Position numbers and translations under genes: made by a program | NCBI GenBank assembly: GCA_003427395.1 | Contig: BFEA01000212.1 | Coordinates: 909,808 to 972,794, forward strand | Reading direction: 5' to 3' | Source of the DNA: Chara braunii | Lineage: Eukaryota > Streptophyta > Charophyceae > Charales > Characeae | DNA: 62,987 nt | The notes under the pieces: model-generated | Seen by the model: the letters and a program-made list of their open reading frames with translations, nothing else | Told to the model about the DNA's origin: nothing | Database searches by the model: none | Shown: in pieces, positions 43,823-56,035 of the stretch | How positions within the stretch are numbered: the stretch's first letter is position 1 | How the letters are laid out: every line of letters starts with the position of its first letter

Positions 43823-44758
43823 GTGGCCTTAAAGGCCCAACTGGATGCAGTCGTAGAGGAGGATAGACCATTGTTCCAAACTTTCTACGAAAAGGTGCTG
43901 GCAAGGGAAGAGAAAGTTGAGGATGAAAAGCGGAAATCCACTGTTGCAGACCATGAGGCTGTCCTCAAAACAGTGCCCTCCTTGCCTGACACTGAGGTCA
44001 GGAAGGAGTCGCATATGTACATGCTCTTATAGACTGTCACCTACTCCGTGACGTCCCTGAACAGATCACCAAACTTTCTGCGGAGATAAGTGAACTGCGG
44101 GCATAAATGGCAGAAATGGCCAAGGAGCACAGTGATCAGATGCGGCTGATGAAAAATTTGCAAAAGGATCAGATTCCTAATCCTCTTCCTCTATCTTCTA
44201 CCCCCAATGCTGCTAACCAGTCTGTCCTCACTCCTCTCCATACCTCTACTCCTTCTCAAAGTGTGGTTCTATCGGGACCTGCAGTAGGTGCAGACCCCGC
44301 TGCCGCTACAACAAGTGACAACGCAGGGAATTCTGCAACTACTGCAGCCTCGAGTTCGGACACAGCAATTGCTGGTATCAGCCATAGCAGTCCTTATGTG
44401 GACAGGAAGGCGGTCCCCATACCGTCTAAGTACGACGGCAAGGAAGATGTTGAGTCCTGGATCAGCTCCATGTGAGCTTTCTTCGAGGTGTTGGGAACTC
44501 AATGTACGAGGCTTCTTAGAAGTCCAAGCTGCACAGGCCGGGTACACCAAGATCAACCTAACGCAGTGGCTTAAAGCAACACCCATAACCACACTTGAGG
44601 AGATCCTAATCAAACAGTTTAAGGATCCGCATGTTGCTGCAAGAACAAGAAAGAGACTTTATGATTTCAAGCGCGGCAAGTGGACGGGCGCCATGCATAA
44701 TCTGCAGTTGTTTGTCAGCAAACTTTTTGCGACACACGGACTGGAAATGGCTGCATAA
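43823..44758 (+). pseudogene. Gag N-terminus and capsid of element E (frameshifted)
   Basis: Three frames: 43823-44032 is a charged helical segment; 44107-44475 has a long Ser/Thr/Ala-rich linker ending in P-S-K-Y-D-G-K-E-D-V-E-S-W-I, a typical Ty3 capsid start; 44288-44758 continues the capsid (F-L-E-V-Q-A-A-Q-A-G-Y, L-E-E-I-L-I-K-Q-F). A frameshift near 44475 separates the last two. Confidence 0.75.
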
Positions 44759-44764
44759 TCATGC

Positions 44765-45340
44765 TTGGATGTTGTGAACGGTACGGTTCCCACTACCTAC
44801 ATGCATCGCCTAGGCAGAGAGTTCATTGGTTACACGGACTGGCTTTCCCTCATGCAGGATGTGGTCAGCCTCGAGGCACAAGACCTCATTACCACAATAG
44901 GCAACAAAAAGCCTGTTGGCGGCAGACGGTTCAGAGGCAGCAACCGTTTCGTTGTGCATGACCTGTTGGAGGCCGATGAGGAGGCCTATGCAGACGGCCC
45001 CACTCTTGGTGACGACCAAGAACAAGACCCTGACACAGCCTACTCTTCAGCCCATGACTCTGATATGAATAATGAAGAGGGAAAAATAAATGCCTTAAGA
45101 AAGTCTGCTAACATAAAAGGACCAAACTGGAAATCAGGGAAGAACTATGTCCAACTTCCCAAGAGAGTCAAAATCCTAGCGAAACCGGGGGATGCAACCA
45201 CTAAACCGTGGGTTGACCTCCGGATCACTGAAAATGATTGGAGGGTTGGGTTCAAGAAAGGGGTATGCCTGCATTGTGAGAAACCGAACTATAAAATACA
45301 AGAATGTTATAGGCTGCTGGGACACCAAAATCGGACGTAG
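44765..45340 (+). pseudogene. Capsid end and nucleocapsid of element E
   Basis: A 191-codon frame covers the end of capsid, an acidic linker and a zinc knuckle at 45266-45307. The knuckle reads C-x2-C-x4-Y-x4-C: the metal-binding His is Tyr, which a single C-to-T transition explains. Confidence 0.75.
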
Positions 45341-45342
45341 AG

Positions 45343-46176
45343 TTGACTTCAGCATCCTCTACGGCAAGGGAGGCTGAACCTGATGCAGATCAGCAGTCTT
45401 CTCTTGAAGCCCCATCGTTTGCTGAATCCAAGGCTGAAGTCTGTCATGCTTTGTATGTAGAGCCTTGGGAGGAGTCTGAGACGGTCGACTTTCACTATCA
45501 CTTGGAGCATTGGGATGAGATGAAACATCAGCGTGCTCAAGGGACAATGAAGTTAATATTCTTCAAACTTCTCATAAACCACCGCTATCTCCGTGTCTTG
45601 ATTGATTGTGGTGCGACAACTAAGCTTATGTCACCATACAGGATACACAAAGTGGGCTTGGGTATGAAGCAAGTGGCTTTGCAGAACCCGTACCGGACTC
45701 AAGTAGGCAATAAAGAGGTCTCATTTACACATCCAGTCAAAGGTGTGCGCACTACCTTTGACAAGGACAAGACAGTCACCCACGCTTTGAACTTCTATGT
45801 CCTTGACAAGTGTCCCTTCGACGTAGTCCTTGGCTTGGGCTGGCTGCAGCCCCAATGCGAATGGACCAAGTGGAAAGAGTCGCTTTTCGTGGTCAAAGAT
45901 GCTCAAGGGAACGAGCTTCCCGTCCTCTTGGATGAGAATCACGAGTCCCCAATGACTTTTCTCAATGCTATGCAGTTTTGCAAAAAGTGGCGCAAGCACA
46001 AAGAGGATGAACAAATGTATGTTGCCTATGTTCGCCCCACGCATATGCCATCTACTTTTGCGGCTAGTACCAATACTACACCTATTGAATCTACTTCTAG
46101 CACTACTGCTTCTCTACCCTCTATTAGTCCAAATGACTCAACTTCAGATTCGGTCGCCTCCATTCGTAATCTGTGA
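45343..46176 (+). pseudogene. Aspartic protease of element E
   Basis: The active-site loop is L-I-D-C-G-A-T, and the end is F-D-V-V-L-G-L-G-W, with the family spacing of about 80 residues. A Ser/Thr-rich linker follows and ends where LINE sequence begins. This domain is free of stops and could fold, but it is cut off from the rest of pol. Confidence 0.82.
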
Positions 46177-46320
46177 AAGTCGGTCAAAATCCAGGATTGA
46201 CCTGATCCTCATCTCGGAAGACATGGGGGGATCTGTGCTTTTAGCAACGATCTTGCCTGCAAGTCCATACCCGGGCCTTGACCACAAAATGTGCACGGTC
46301 ACTCTATCCTTTCGAAAGAA
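46177..46320 (+). pseudogene. LINE endonuclease C-terminal fragment
   Basis: S-R-I-D-L-I-L-I-S and D-H-K-M-C-T-V-T-L match the last two motifs of APE-type LINE endonucleases. The following stretch to 46543 (K-L-N-T-C-I-L and beyond) is the linker to RT. The rest of the nuclease is truncated away. Confidence 0.75.
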
Positions 46321-46596
46321 ATCAGATTGGGGACCGGGCTTCTACAAGCTCAACACTTGCATTTTGAAACAAAAAACCTTTCACAGCTACATTGCAGACT
46401 GCTGGAAATACTGGCACATGCAAAAACAACACTTCCAACAGGCAATAGACTGGTTCAACAACAGGTTGTTCTATCTGGGTAAAAAATGTCAAGAATACTC
46501 TAAACTATTAGCATCCAAGAAACATCAACAGGAGATGGAATAACACCAGCAGCTGCAACAACTTGAGCACCAGGACCGGCCTAATGACAGCCAAAA

Positions 46597-47468
46597 TTGC
46601 AAGCAGAAGAATACTCAGAGATTCAAACACTCAGAAACCGACTTCAGGCTTTTGCCACGCAACGCTGGGAAGGAATGCAAATAAGAGGACGACTGACAAG
46701 GTACCAAACAGAAGGAACAATGGACAAGAAATTCTTTAGCATGGCTATAGTACGTTCACACAGAACCACTATCGAAACACTATATGATCCACAAACCGGA
46801 CATCAAGATATCATCACTTCCACCCCCCACTGCCCACAAATAGCAAGATTATTTTTCCAAGATCTGTTCACCTCAAGGTGCGTCCGGCAGGAGAGAAATG
46901 CTAGGGAAAAAGAAATTGCGGAATTCTTGACTCCACTAGAGAAGACCCTGACAGGCCAACAGAAAATAGATTTGGACCGCCCCTTGTCCAAGGAGGAGAT
47001 ATGGACGGCGATGATGCAGATGGAAGAAGACAAGACGCCGGGCATTGATGGGTTCCCAAAGGAATTTTGGGAAACCTTCTGGACTCAGATGGCCTCGGAT
47101 CTCATGGAGTTCTATCAGCAGGTGTGGGAAACAGGGACAATGGGGGAGCTGGTGGGTCAGGGTATCCTCACTTTGTTACACAAAAAGGGAGATAAGATGG
47201 ACATCCGAAACTACAGGCCAATAACCTTGCTCACAGTCGTCTATGAAATGTTAGCAAAGGCCCTTGCGAACCGGCTGCTCCCGGTCCTGGAAGATATTAT
47301 CCATCCGATGCAAACCGGGTTCATCAAAGGGCGCAGGATCCACGATAACATATTATTAGTTAATGAACTACTCAAGCTGACAAGACAGGACAAACAAAAC
47401 GCTGTCGTGGTCTTCATAGATTTCGAAAAAGCTTACGACCATGTGGACTGGCTATTTCTGGACAAATG
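46597..47468 (+). pseudogene. LINE reverse transcriptase, 5' part
   Basis: A 290-codon frame carries D-K-T-P-G-I-D-G-F-P, the N-Y-R-P-I-T-L-L-T motif, Q-T-G-F-I-K-G-R-R and the catalytic F-I-D-F-E-K-A-Y-D. It stops in mid-domain at D-K-C where element D is inserted and resumes at 56036 with C-M-E-K-M in the same sense. Confidence 0.9.
47464..47468 (+). repeat. Left target site duplication of element D
   Basis: AAATG here and at 56031-56035 flank the two LTRs. 5 bp is the normal length for Ty3 elements. Confidence 0.85.
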
Positions 47469-48553
47469 TGCAACGACTTGCTGATTCTGACTGTCGAGAT
47501 TGACTGCGAGGCTGTATAATAACCAGTAGGTTAGATTTGTAATTTTGTTTGGCTGAGGGCTAACCGAGAGACCTACTTGTAAGGAAAATCCCTGAGGGAC
47601 ATATCTGCAAATATGGGAAAATAGGCCCGGTCGTACTTCGGGTTTCCTACAGCTACCCAAACTGGGGATAGCAGGCCCGTGTTACCCCTAGGACAGACAT
47701 GCCCTAAGGGCCTAATCTGATAGACGGTCCTATAGCCTATAGCCGGGTCCGGTAGAGGCCGAGAGGCCGAAACAGCAACGGTACCGGTCGGTCAGTCAGT
47801 CCGGTCGAGGTCTAGGCCAAAGTGTAGAAGTCTATTAATAGTTTAGGAGAATCGGGTAGGGACTTTTGGCAGTTCATTTTCGCGATACAGCGTTTGAGAG
47901 CCAAGCAAGTTGGCGGTGGCAATTGTCTGCAACCGACATCCTAAGACCCTTGTTGTGGACGGCAGCCATAGCCGGCCCCTCTGAAGGTTGCCAAAGTTGG
48001 GGCAACTTCAACGCATCTACCTTGGGGGTATCTGCGTCTGGTCGGGCTTCGTTGGAGACTCTTCACTGAGTCCATGTGGGTGGTGGCAGCCATAGCTGCC
48101 AGGTTCTTCGTCAGAGTTGTCCATCGACACTGAAGACTTCATCGCAGGATTTGTTCTCCATTAGGGTGGTTGGCGCTGGCCTTAGTGAGGCTATTTTGAT
48201 GTGGCGCTACTAATTGGGTGTAGGATAGAGAGTGAGGTGTGAGTTCTGAGGGTGGTGACATACTAGAACAAACTCTGTCACGATAATTGTTCGATTTGGC
48301 TCAACATCAGTGTCATTTCAATTGTTATCCTCGCGGGTTCTTCTTGCGATTGGTTGTTGGGAGTTTGTCAGAGAGTGAGAAACATTGTGTGTCCTCTCCC
48401 CATCTGTGCATAGTTGTATTCCGCTGCCTGCTCTGATCTGTGTGCAGTGTGGACTCTGTCTCCTCTCCCCCTTCGCTTATGCATGTATGGGCATGTATGA
48501 GACTGTCTGTGTGTGAGTGGCGGTACAAATCGTCAGACAACCAAGTTCATAAG
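47469..48553 (+). repeat. 5' LTR of element D
   Basis: Begins TGCAACGACTTGC and ends TTCATAAG; it has about 15 extra bases near the start compared with the 3' LTR and a few substitutions. Confidence 0.9.
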
Positions 48554-48556
48554 AGT

Positions 48557-48568
48557 TGGTATCAGAGC
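48557..48568 (+). other. Primer binding site of element D
   Basis: TGGTATCAGAGC, three bases after the LTR, matching initiator tRNA-Met. Confidence 0.92.
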
Positions 48569-50051
48569 GAGATTGGAATTGGAGCACTGAGGGTTGAGTG
48601 GAAAGGGCATCTTCTTCATCTGGCGAGATACTGGTGAGAGCTTCATGGCGATTCATCTGCCCCAGTACTGAGTCAGCAGGGAAGAAGATATTCAGCGGTG
48701 GATTTCGGAGTTCAGTGCAAGTGCTAAGCAAGCGCACTAAGCCTGTCAGGGCGCTTGTCAGAAAGTGGTGAGTAGAGGGCTAATTCGCCCCCTGAGGACT
48801 ACAGAGATCCCTGAGCGGCATCATACCTGGGTAGCGCTGAGGGAGATTGATAGTCTGTATCAATCTCCAGAAGAATAGACCCCATATGGGGCTATTTTTA
48901 GCTTCAGCGACTACCAGGCACTGTGGCGAGATATTTTGTTGTTGGCTATCTGGGCGCCACAGGACCAGATACAGTGAATCTGGATTGGGGATTGCAGCGC
49001 TTCAGGATCCTGAGGAGGATCAACAAATTTAAGAAGGTTTTGTGCGTGGGATTGTCAGGGAGAACTTCTGGAAGGATTTGGCGAGACAAGGGTATCCTTT
49101 GCCGTAGTCAGATCTTCATCAAGTACGGCAAGATACTCTGAAAGTGAGTCCGTTCCATGCACCTACCTGTATTGCGATTCAGATAGGAGTAGTTTAGTTA
49201 AGAATTATGGTCTATCTGTTTGTTAGTGACTGGATGTGGAAATCGCAGACTGCATGACAACCATAGCCAACTCTCCCCTACATTCCTCTGCTCATTTCTA
49301 ATCCTCTGTTGACTCTATCTGACCCAAAATTGTTCTGGGACTGCTATACTGCATTGCGATTGATTTGGGATACTTAAACTGTGAATTCTGTACTGGAAAG
49401 GTAGTGATACAGTGAATTGTAGTTTTGTGTTGAGTCTATTTATAGCCTGTGCTACCTAGGGTCAGTCACAACTTCAATTTTGTCCGTCAGAATTCAGTTC
49501 TGCTAGTCCCTAGTGAATCGCAATTCAAAAACAGTCATCCTTGCAGAATCGCTTGATTGGATTTCCAGTATATCACTGGAAACAGTGAATACTGTACTTC
49601 GCAATACCCTAGGGTATGGCCGTCAGAGTCATCAGGTCTGAAAATTGAGTCTGAGTTAGGATACAGGGTCTTTGTCTGAATCGCTCTGCTTAGTTGACCT
49701 CTTTTGTCTATACTTGTCCTGTCCTATCATTCTCATTGATTACTCTTGTTTTCTAGTGGGCTCTGGAAATCTAGTGTATCTATAGAAGAGTAGTGGATTG
49801 ATTCTACTAACTCCAGTGTGGTGCATGGTCAGTAAAAGGAAATCGTGTGTATGATTTTGCTGGACTTCCAGTCTATCTGACACCTGACCCCAGAGAGACC
49901 TTCCAACCCCAAATCGTTGATTGCCTATTCACCCACCTACTCTAGTGTCTGAGATATTGCAGCGATTCAAGGGTGTCTGAAAGGAATCTGAATATCGCTG
50001 CATCCTTGTGTTGTGGTCTGTTTATTTTATTTTGGCTTTTGAAAAGGAAAC
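48569..50051 (+). other. 5' leader of element D
   Basis: About 1.5 kb without supported coding sequence before the gag ATG at 50052. Confidence 0.65.
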
Positions 50052-51650
50052 ATGTCTGATCAGGGCCAGCAACAGCCACAGGTGGAAGTGGTAATGAAGG
50101 TGGAAGGCCAAAAGCCTTCGACCTCCACTGCTCCTTTTCCCCTTCCGACTGCTACTCAGCAAAGGAGAAAGGAGTTGTAGGAGAAATTGCGGCGGGAGCA
50201 GGCCCTGCTTGATGAGTTGGAACGGCAGGAGGCAGCTGAGCTAGAGGCTGCAACAGACACTTCCAGAAGGGAGTACCTGTTGGAGCAGCTAGGCAAGGTC
50301 CTCACAGATGACCGTTGTGCTCAGGTGATTAAGCACCTGGTAGAGTGGGCCATCTTGGAACACAAGGTCACCAGTTCATACTTTACAAACTGGGATGATC
50401 GAGTGGATCGTTTGGAGCGGCGGGTTGACGACCTAGCAGCTCAGCAGTCAAAGATTTTGGATGCAATTCAGAACTTGACTGCTTAGCTGACAACCGCCAA
50501 TCTGATTGCCCCTCAGCTCCCTCTGCTCAAACCCAAACATTCTCCTTCCTCTCCACCTTCCACACTCCCTGGTTCAGTACCTTCTTCCCGGTCACCACCT
50601 CATTCCCAACAGGCCTCAGCCAAAGCCACCTATGTTGCTGTTACAACAGGGGATCAAAGAGGTCCCAAGATCCCTGCCCCCAACAAATTCAGAGGGGATA
50701 ACCCCAAGACTGATGTTGGGAACTGGGCTGTTGGGACTAAAGCCTACTTGAGGGGCTTTATCTGCCCAGAACAGACTAAGGTGGCTACGATTCTGGGACT
50801 GCTGGAAGGACCCGCACTGAAGTGGGCCACCTCAACCTCCAGCAGTCAGCAGCAATCGATGGAGGACTGGGCTTTTGGGCTTGGGGTGGACAGACTTCCG
50901 CAGGCCCTCGAGGACCGTTTTGCAAACAAGGAGCGGGTCCGCAAGGCCGCTGACAGGATTGCACGCCTGGGGCAGCAACGGTATAGCGGCACCCTGCAGG
51001 CCTTGTTTGCAGAATTCGAGCAGCTTACCTCCACCCCTGGGTTGGTCATGTCAATGGATGACTTGTTGACCAACTTCTGCAGGGCAGCGCCTGAGAAGTT
51101 TGTTGTTGCCTTGTATAGCGCTGGGCACAAGGATTGGAGGTCCTTTGGCCGTGCAGCCCTGGACATGGAGGCCAAACTTCATGTTCAGGCCCCCTCCTCT
51201 GACAGGAGGAAAGGTGCCTTCCCTCGAGGTGGTAGAAAGGGAAAGGCAGCCTTTGCACAAGCAGGATTTGCATCACCTTCTGGTTCAGATTCCTAGGCTG
51301 ATACACCTTCAGCTGGGACAGGATCTGCTGCTGATACAGATGCTGCAACGGCCCTGACTCAGGCTGTTTTGGGAGTTCTGCAACAGCAGAAGAAATTTTT
51401 CCCCACCACAGCCTCAGCCAGTGCAAAGGGAAAGGAAAAGGGACGTCGGCCTTCCTCTTCCCAGCGCCCTAACCTGCCCAAAGATGTCTGAATGCCATCT
51501 GACCCACTCAATCCCTCCACACTCCCCTGGCATGACCTCAAGATTCAGGAAGGAGTATGGAGAAGAAGAAAGGAAAGAGGGGTCTGCCTGAGGTGTGAGG
51601 GCCAGCACTTCCTGAAAGACTGCCCTTACATGCCAGGCCCAGGACAGTAA
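50052..51650 (+). pseudogene. Gag of element D, one frame with four internal stops
   Basis: From ATG 50052 a single frame runs to TAA 51648. Order: Gln-rich start, coiled coil (E-R-Q-E-A-A-E-L-E), Pro/Ser linker, capsid starting P-N-K-F-R-G-D-N, and a zinc knuckle (51585-51623). Stops at 50178 (TAG), 50484 (TAG), 51294 (TAG) and 51489 (TGA) interrupt it. The knuckle reads C-x2-C-x3-H-x4-C, one residue short. Pol continues in the -1 frame, and an A7C run lies just after the TAA. Confidence 0.85.
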
Positions 51651-51712
51651 AAAAACTGAAACAGACCCTGGGGACTGCAGTTCCCCCCAACACTGCACCT
51701 TCATCTGCTCAG

Positions 51713-52213
51713 GTGGGTGAATCTGCAGCTATTTCAGTTGAGACCACAGATAATTGCTTGGGGACTGCGCGGGCAGCATCCTTCTGTTATGAGGATCCTG
51801 ACCCGGATCAGGACCCGGGGCAGGATGAGCTTCAGTCACTTGCAGCCTTCTTCCTTCACCTGAAGGAGCAGAAGAAGTGCAAGTCTGATCTCATCCTACT
51901 TCGTCCCTTGATCAACCACAGCAGGATCAAAGGGCTGTTGGATTGTGGAGCCACCAGGAACTTTATGTCCCCCAGTGCTGTTAAGAAACTGCATTTGGGG
52001 ATGAAAGTTCAGCAGCTGCAGCAACCTTTGCTGGTCAGGATAGGTGATTCCACAGTACTTACCATCAGGGAGAAGGTCAGGGGTATCCTTGTGACCTTCG
52101 ACAGTGCTGGAGAAGTCAGACACAGTCTGAACTTCTACATATTCCCTGATCTACCCTTTGACCTGGTGTTCTCTATGCAGTGGTTGAGGGCAGTCAACCC
52201 TAGGATCAAGTGA
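51713..52213 (+). pseudogene. Aspartic protease of element D
   Basis: Active-site loop L-L-D-C-G-A-T, then F-D-L-V-F-S-M-Q-W, the usual protease end with Ser-Met instead of Gly-Met. TGA at 52211 ends the frame; the same frame continues into RT. Confidence 0.82.
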
Positions 52214-52249
52214 CAGATTCCTAGAGTTGAACTACCAAACAGCCAAGGG

Positions 52250-53090
52250 GTGTATCAGCCATGCATGATAGTTGTTGATCATCACCCTAAGACCTCCTGC
52301 TACTGCTTACGAGCGAGGGAGTTCCATGCTCTCTCACGCCAATACCACTATGAGCGTCTGTTTATTGCTCTGGTCAAGCAAACAAATGTTCTCCCAGTTT
52401 CCTGTCCTCCTGAGGTACAGCAAGTTGTTGATCAGTATGCTGATCTGATGCAGGAGCCCTTTGGGTTACCTTACCGGCCAACCAAGCATCACATCGAGCT
52501 ACTACCTGGAGCGGTCCCTCACAAGGGGCGAGTCTACAGGATGTCCTTTCCTAAGCTCGAGGAGCTCAGAAAGCAGCTTGAGACCCTTACCAGCAAGGGT
52601 TGGATCAGGCCCAGCATCCTTGAATTCGGTGCACCCTTCCTCTTTGTACCCAAAGGGAATGGCGAGTTCAGGATGTGCATTGACTACAGGGGTCTCAACA
52701 AGATCACTAGGAAGAGTACAAAGCCACTTCCTAGGATCGATGACCTTCTGGATATGGTGCAGGGCTGCACAATATTCAGCAAAGTCGACCTCACAAGACG
52801 ACCTTCAAGACCAGGTATGGTACTTACGAGTTCCTGGTCATGCCATTTGGACTTCGCTATTCAAGAGTGGCCTCAACCACAGACAGTGAGGGATGTCGGG
52901 TCCTTCATGGGTTTAGCCTCCTACTACAGAAAGTTTGTCAGGAACTTTTCTGGAGTGGTTGCACCCCTGACCAACCTAACAAAGAAAGACACTCCTTTTC
53001 TTTGGTCCCTCCACTGTCAGCTGGCCTTCACACGACTCAAGAAGGCCTTGACTCGTGCACCTGTGCTGAAGTTACCTGATCCCCCTCTGC
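52250..53090 (+). pseudogene. Reverse transcriptase of element D, catalytic core deleted
   Basis: The entry region ([28 protein letters not shown]) is intact. Immediately after it, about 30 codons around S-G-Y-H-Q-I are missing. After the M-P-F-G-L motif, now in another frame, a second deletion removes the whole Y-x-D-D region and thumb, joining to W-P-Q-P-Q-T. The two deletions compensate, so a 523-codon frame stays open from 52250 to 53821 although polymerase activity is lost. Confidence 0.88.
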
Positions 53091-53465
53091 CATTCATCTT
53101 GACCACTTACGCTAGTCAGTATGGCATTGGGGCAGTTCTTCAGCGGGATGATGGGAATGGTCTACGGCCTGCAGAGTTTATGAGTAAGAAGATCAAGACT
53201 CAAAAGCTTCAGGACTCTACCTACGAGAAAGAGCTATATGCTCTTGTCTGTGGCCTGAAACACTGGAAGCACTTTCTCCTGGGAAGACACTTCAAAATCT
53301 TCTCAGATCACTCCACCTTGCAGTGGATGAAGTCCCAGGGAGAGTTGAATGATAAGTTGGCACGGTATATTCAGTTCATAGACATGTTTGACTTTGAACT
53401 AAAACATAGGAAGGGTTGCTACAATAAGGTAGCAGATGCCCTCTCTCGTAGGCCTGACTCTTTTG
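53091..53465 (+). pseudogene. RNase H of element D
   Basis: The motif T-T-D-A-S-Q-Y-G reads T-T-Y-A-S-Q-Y-G (Tyr codon at 53108-53110), so the first catalytic Asp is lost. The rest ([22 protein letters not shown]) is conserved. Confidence 0.85.
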
Positions 53466-54430
53466 CAGCGATCTCCTCTACTCACTCCTTTGGAGAGGAG
53501 ACCTGTCAAACCATTGCTCGTCTACTGCCTCAGGACCCGACTTTCGGACCCATAGTCAGGAATCTACAAGCAGATCCTAACTCTAAACCAGGATATGCTC
53601 TGAGTTCAGATCTGTTGTACACTCACAGCAGAGGGGAGGAGCGCTTGTGCATTCCCCAGGACCAGCGGCTCATGACACTGCTGATGTCAGAGTGTCATGA
53701 CGCCCGTGGACATTTTGGGTTCCTAAAGTCATATGCAGCCCTGTTGCAGCGCTTCTTTTGGAAGGAGATGCGGAGTGATATGCTGTGCTATGTGGAAACC
53801 TGCGAGCTGCCAAAGGAATAGGGTCCAGCGTAAACCTCCTTTGGGACTGCTCAAACCCTTACCCATACCTGATGGCCCTGCTGAATCTGTGTCCATAAAC
53901 TTCACAGATTTAGGCAAGACCACCCCTCGTGGCATGCGGCAGGTTATGGTCTGCGTGGACAAGTTCTCCAAATACGCAGAGTTCATCCCCGTGCCAGAGG
54001 TAGCTAGGGTACCGGCTGTGAGAGCAGCCTTCTCAGAGAGGTGGGTCACACACCATGGGCTGCCCACTTCTATAGTCAGTGATAGAGACCCCCGATTTTG
54101 CAGCGAGGAATGGCAGTCCTACTGTAAGGACTACCTGCACTCACGATTGGACATGACTTCTGGTCATCATCCGGAAGCCAATGGTTTGGCTGAAGTGATG
54201 AACCAAGTCTTATTCCAATTACTGAGTCCTGTCATCTCTCCAGATCAACAAGACTGGGATCTTCACTTGGCTCGAGCACAGCTTGTGTATAACATGTTTG
54301 TCCATTCCTCGACTGGGTTCAGTCCATACCGATTGCACTCCGGGCACTGCAGAGTTCACCAGACGCTACCGCATAGATGTGGAAAGAGCACGGGTGAACT
54401 TGTTCAAAGCCCAAAAGGCGATGATTGAAC
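53466..54430 (+). pseudogene. Integrase of element D
   Basis: HHCC region: C-H-D-A-R-G-H-F-G, then E-T-C-E-L where a 1-bp loss near 53808 shifts the frame in the middle of the C-x2-C pair. The catalytic core continues from about 53820: S-I-N-F replaces S-I-D-F (Asn codon 53898-53900), S-D-R-D-P-R-F and N-G-L-A-E-V-M-N are intact. A further frameshift lies near 54350. Confidence 0.85.
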
Positions 54431-54930
54431 AAGTTAATCGCCACAGGCGGCCTTCCCCCATTTGCACTGGTGATCACGTCTGGGTAGCCAGTTTTGAGTT
54501 GTCGAGGGAGGAGGATATCTCCCTCAAGTTGTTGCCTCGTTACCTGGGTCCATGGCGGGTCTTAGATACAGTGGGGGCTGGCCCGTTTGGACCATCGTAC
54601 GTCATTGACGTCCCGCTGCTTCTACGGACCTATCTGGTCTTTCATGCATCTAAGTTGTTGCCATTCACCCCAGTTGATCCATTCCCAGACCGGCCTCCTC
54701 AATTCGGTCCACCAATCCCTGGTAAGGGATATGACGTGGAATGGATTGAGGATGAGTGGGGCACAGGCCCCAATCGGTAGTATCTTGTAAGATTCGCATT
54801 CCAGCCTCCTTTTGAGAACAGATGGTTCTACAGAAGGGAACTTCTCAAGACAGCAAAGTCAGTTGTTTTGCGATATGAAGCGGCTCAGAAGGGCAACCTT
54901 CCTCGCCGTTCACCTCATCTACATCCCTAG
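54431..54930 (+). pseudogene. Integrase C-terminus and chromodomain-like tail of element D
   Basis: R-Y-L-G-P-W-R-V-L and F-H-A-S-K-L-L-P precede a weak chromodomain (Y-D-V-E-W-I-E-D-E). TAG at 54778 interrupts before Y-L-V-R-F and N-R-W-F-Y-R-R-E-L-L. Confidence 0.78.
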
Positions 54931-54950
54931 CTCGGAGGTCCTCGCTCCCC

Positions 54951-54957
54951 GGGGGGG
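54951..54957 (+). other. Polypurine tract of element D
   Basis: Seven G followed by TAAGCC directly before the TG of the 3' LTR. Confidence 0.65.
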
Positions 54958-54963
54958 TAAGCC

Positions 54964-56030
54964 TGCAATGACTTGCCGAGATTGACTGCGAGGCTGTATA
55001 CTAACCAGTAGGTTAGATTTGTAATTTTGTTTGGCTGAGGGCTAATCGAGAGACCTACCTGTAAGGAAAATCCCTGAGGGACATATCTGCAAATATGGGA
55101 AAATAGGCCCAGTCGTACTTCGGGTTTCCTACAGCTACCCTAACTACGGATAGCAGGCCCGGGCTACCCCTAAGACAGACAGGCCCTAAGGGCCTAATCT
55201 GATAGACGGTCCTATAGCCTATAGCCGGGTTCGGTAGAGGCCGAGAGGCCGAAACAGCAACGGTACCGGTCGGTCAGTCAGTCCGGCCTAGGTCTAAGCC
55301 AAAGTGTAGAAGTCTATTAATAGTTTAGGAGAATCGGGTAGGGACTTTTGGCAGTTCATTTTCGCGATACAACGTTTGAGAGCCAAGCAAGTTGGCGGTG
55401 GCAATTGTCTGCAGGCGGCATCCTGAGACCCTTGCTGTGGACGGCAGCCATAGCCGGCCCCTCTGAAGGTTGCCAAAGTTGGGGCAACTTCAGCGCATCT
55501 ACCCTAGGGGTATCTGCATCTGGCCGGGCTTCGTTGGAGATTCACTGAGTTCATGTGGGTGGTGGCAGCCATAGCTGCCAGGTTCTTGGTCAGAGTTGTC
55601 CATCGACACTAAAGACTTCACCGCAGGATCTGTTCTCCATCAGGGTGGTTGGCGCTGGCCTTAGTGAGGCTATTTTGATGTGGCGCTACTAACTGGGTGT
55701 AGGATAGAGAGTGAGGTGCGAGTTCTGAGGGTGGCGACATACTGGAACAAACTCTTTTATGATAATTGTTTGAGTTGGCTCAACATCAGTGTCATTTCAA
55801 TTGTTATCCTCGCAGGTTGTTCTTGTGATTGGTTGTTGGGAGTTTGTCAGAGAGTGAGAAACACTGTGTCCTCTCCCCATCTGTGCATAGCTGTATTCCG
55901 CTGCCTACTCTGATCTGTGTGCAGTGTGGACTCTGTCTCCTATCCCCCTTCGCTTATGCATGTATGGGCATGTATGAGACTGTCTGTGTGTGAGTGGCGG
56001 TACAAATCGTCAGACGACCAAGTTCATAAC
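54964..56030 (+). repeat. 3' LTR of element D
   Basis: Begins TGCAATGACTTGC and ends TTCATAAC, followed by the right AAATG duplication (56031-56035) and the resumed LINE frame. Confidence 0.9.
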
Positions 56031-56035
56031 AAATG

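Larger units (their letters stand above)
47469..56030 (+). mobile_element. Ty3/gypsy element D, full length with both LTRs
   Basis: 5' LTR 47469-48553, PBS 48557-48568, gag from 50052, protease, a deleted RT, RNase H, integrase and chromodomain-like tail, PPT 54951-54957 and 3' LTR 54964-56030, with a 5-bp AAATG duplication. The LTRs are very similar, so insertion is relatively recent, yet the coding region carries stops, two RT deletions and altered active sites. Confidence 0.93.
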
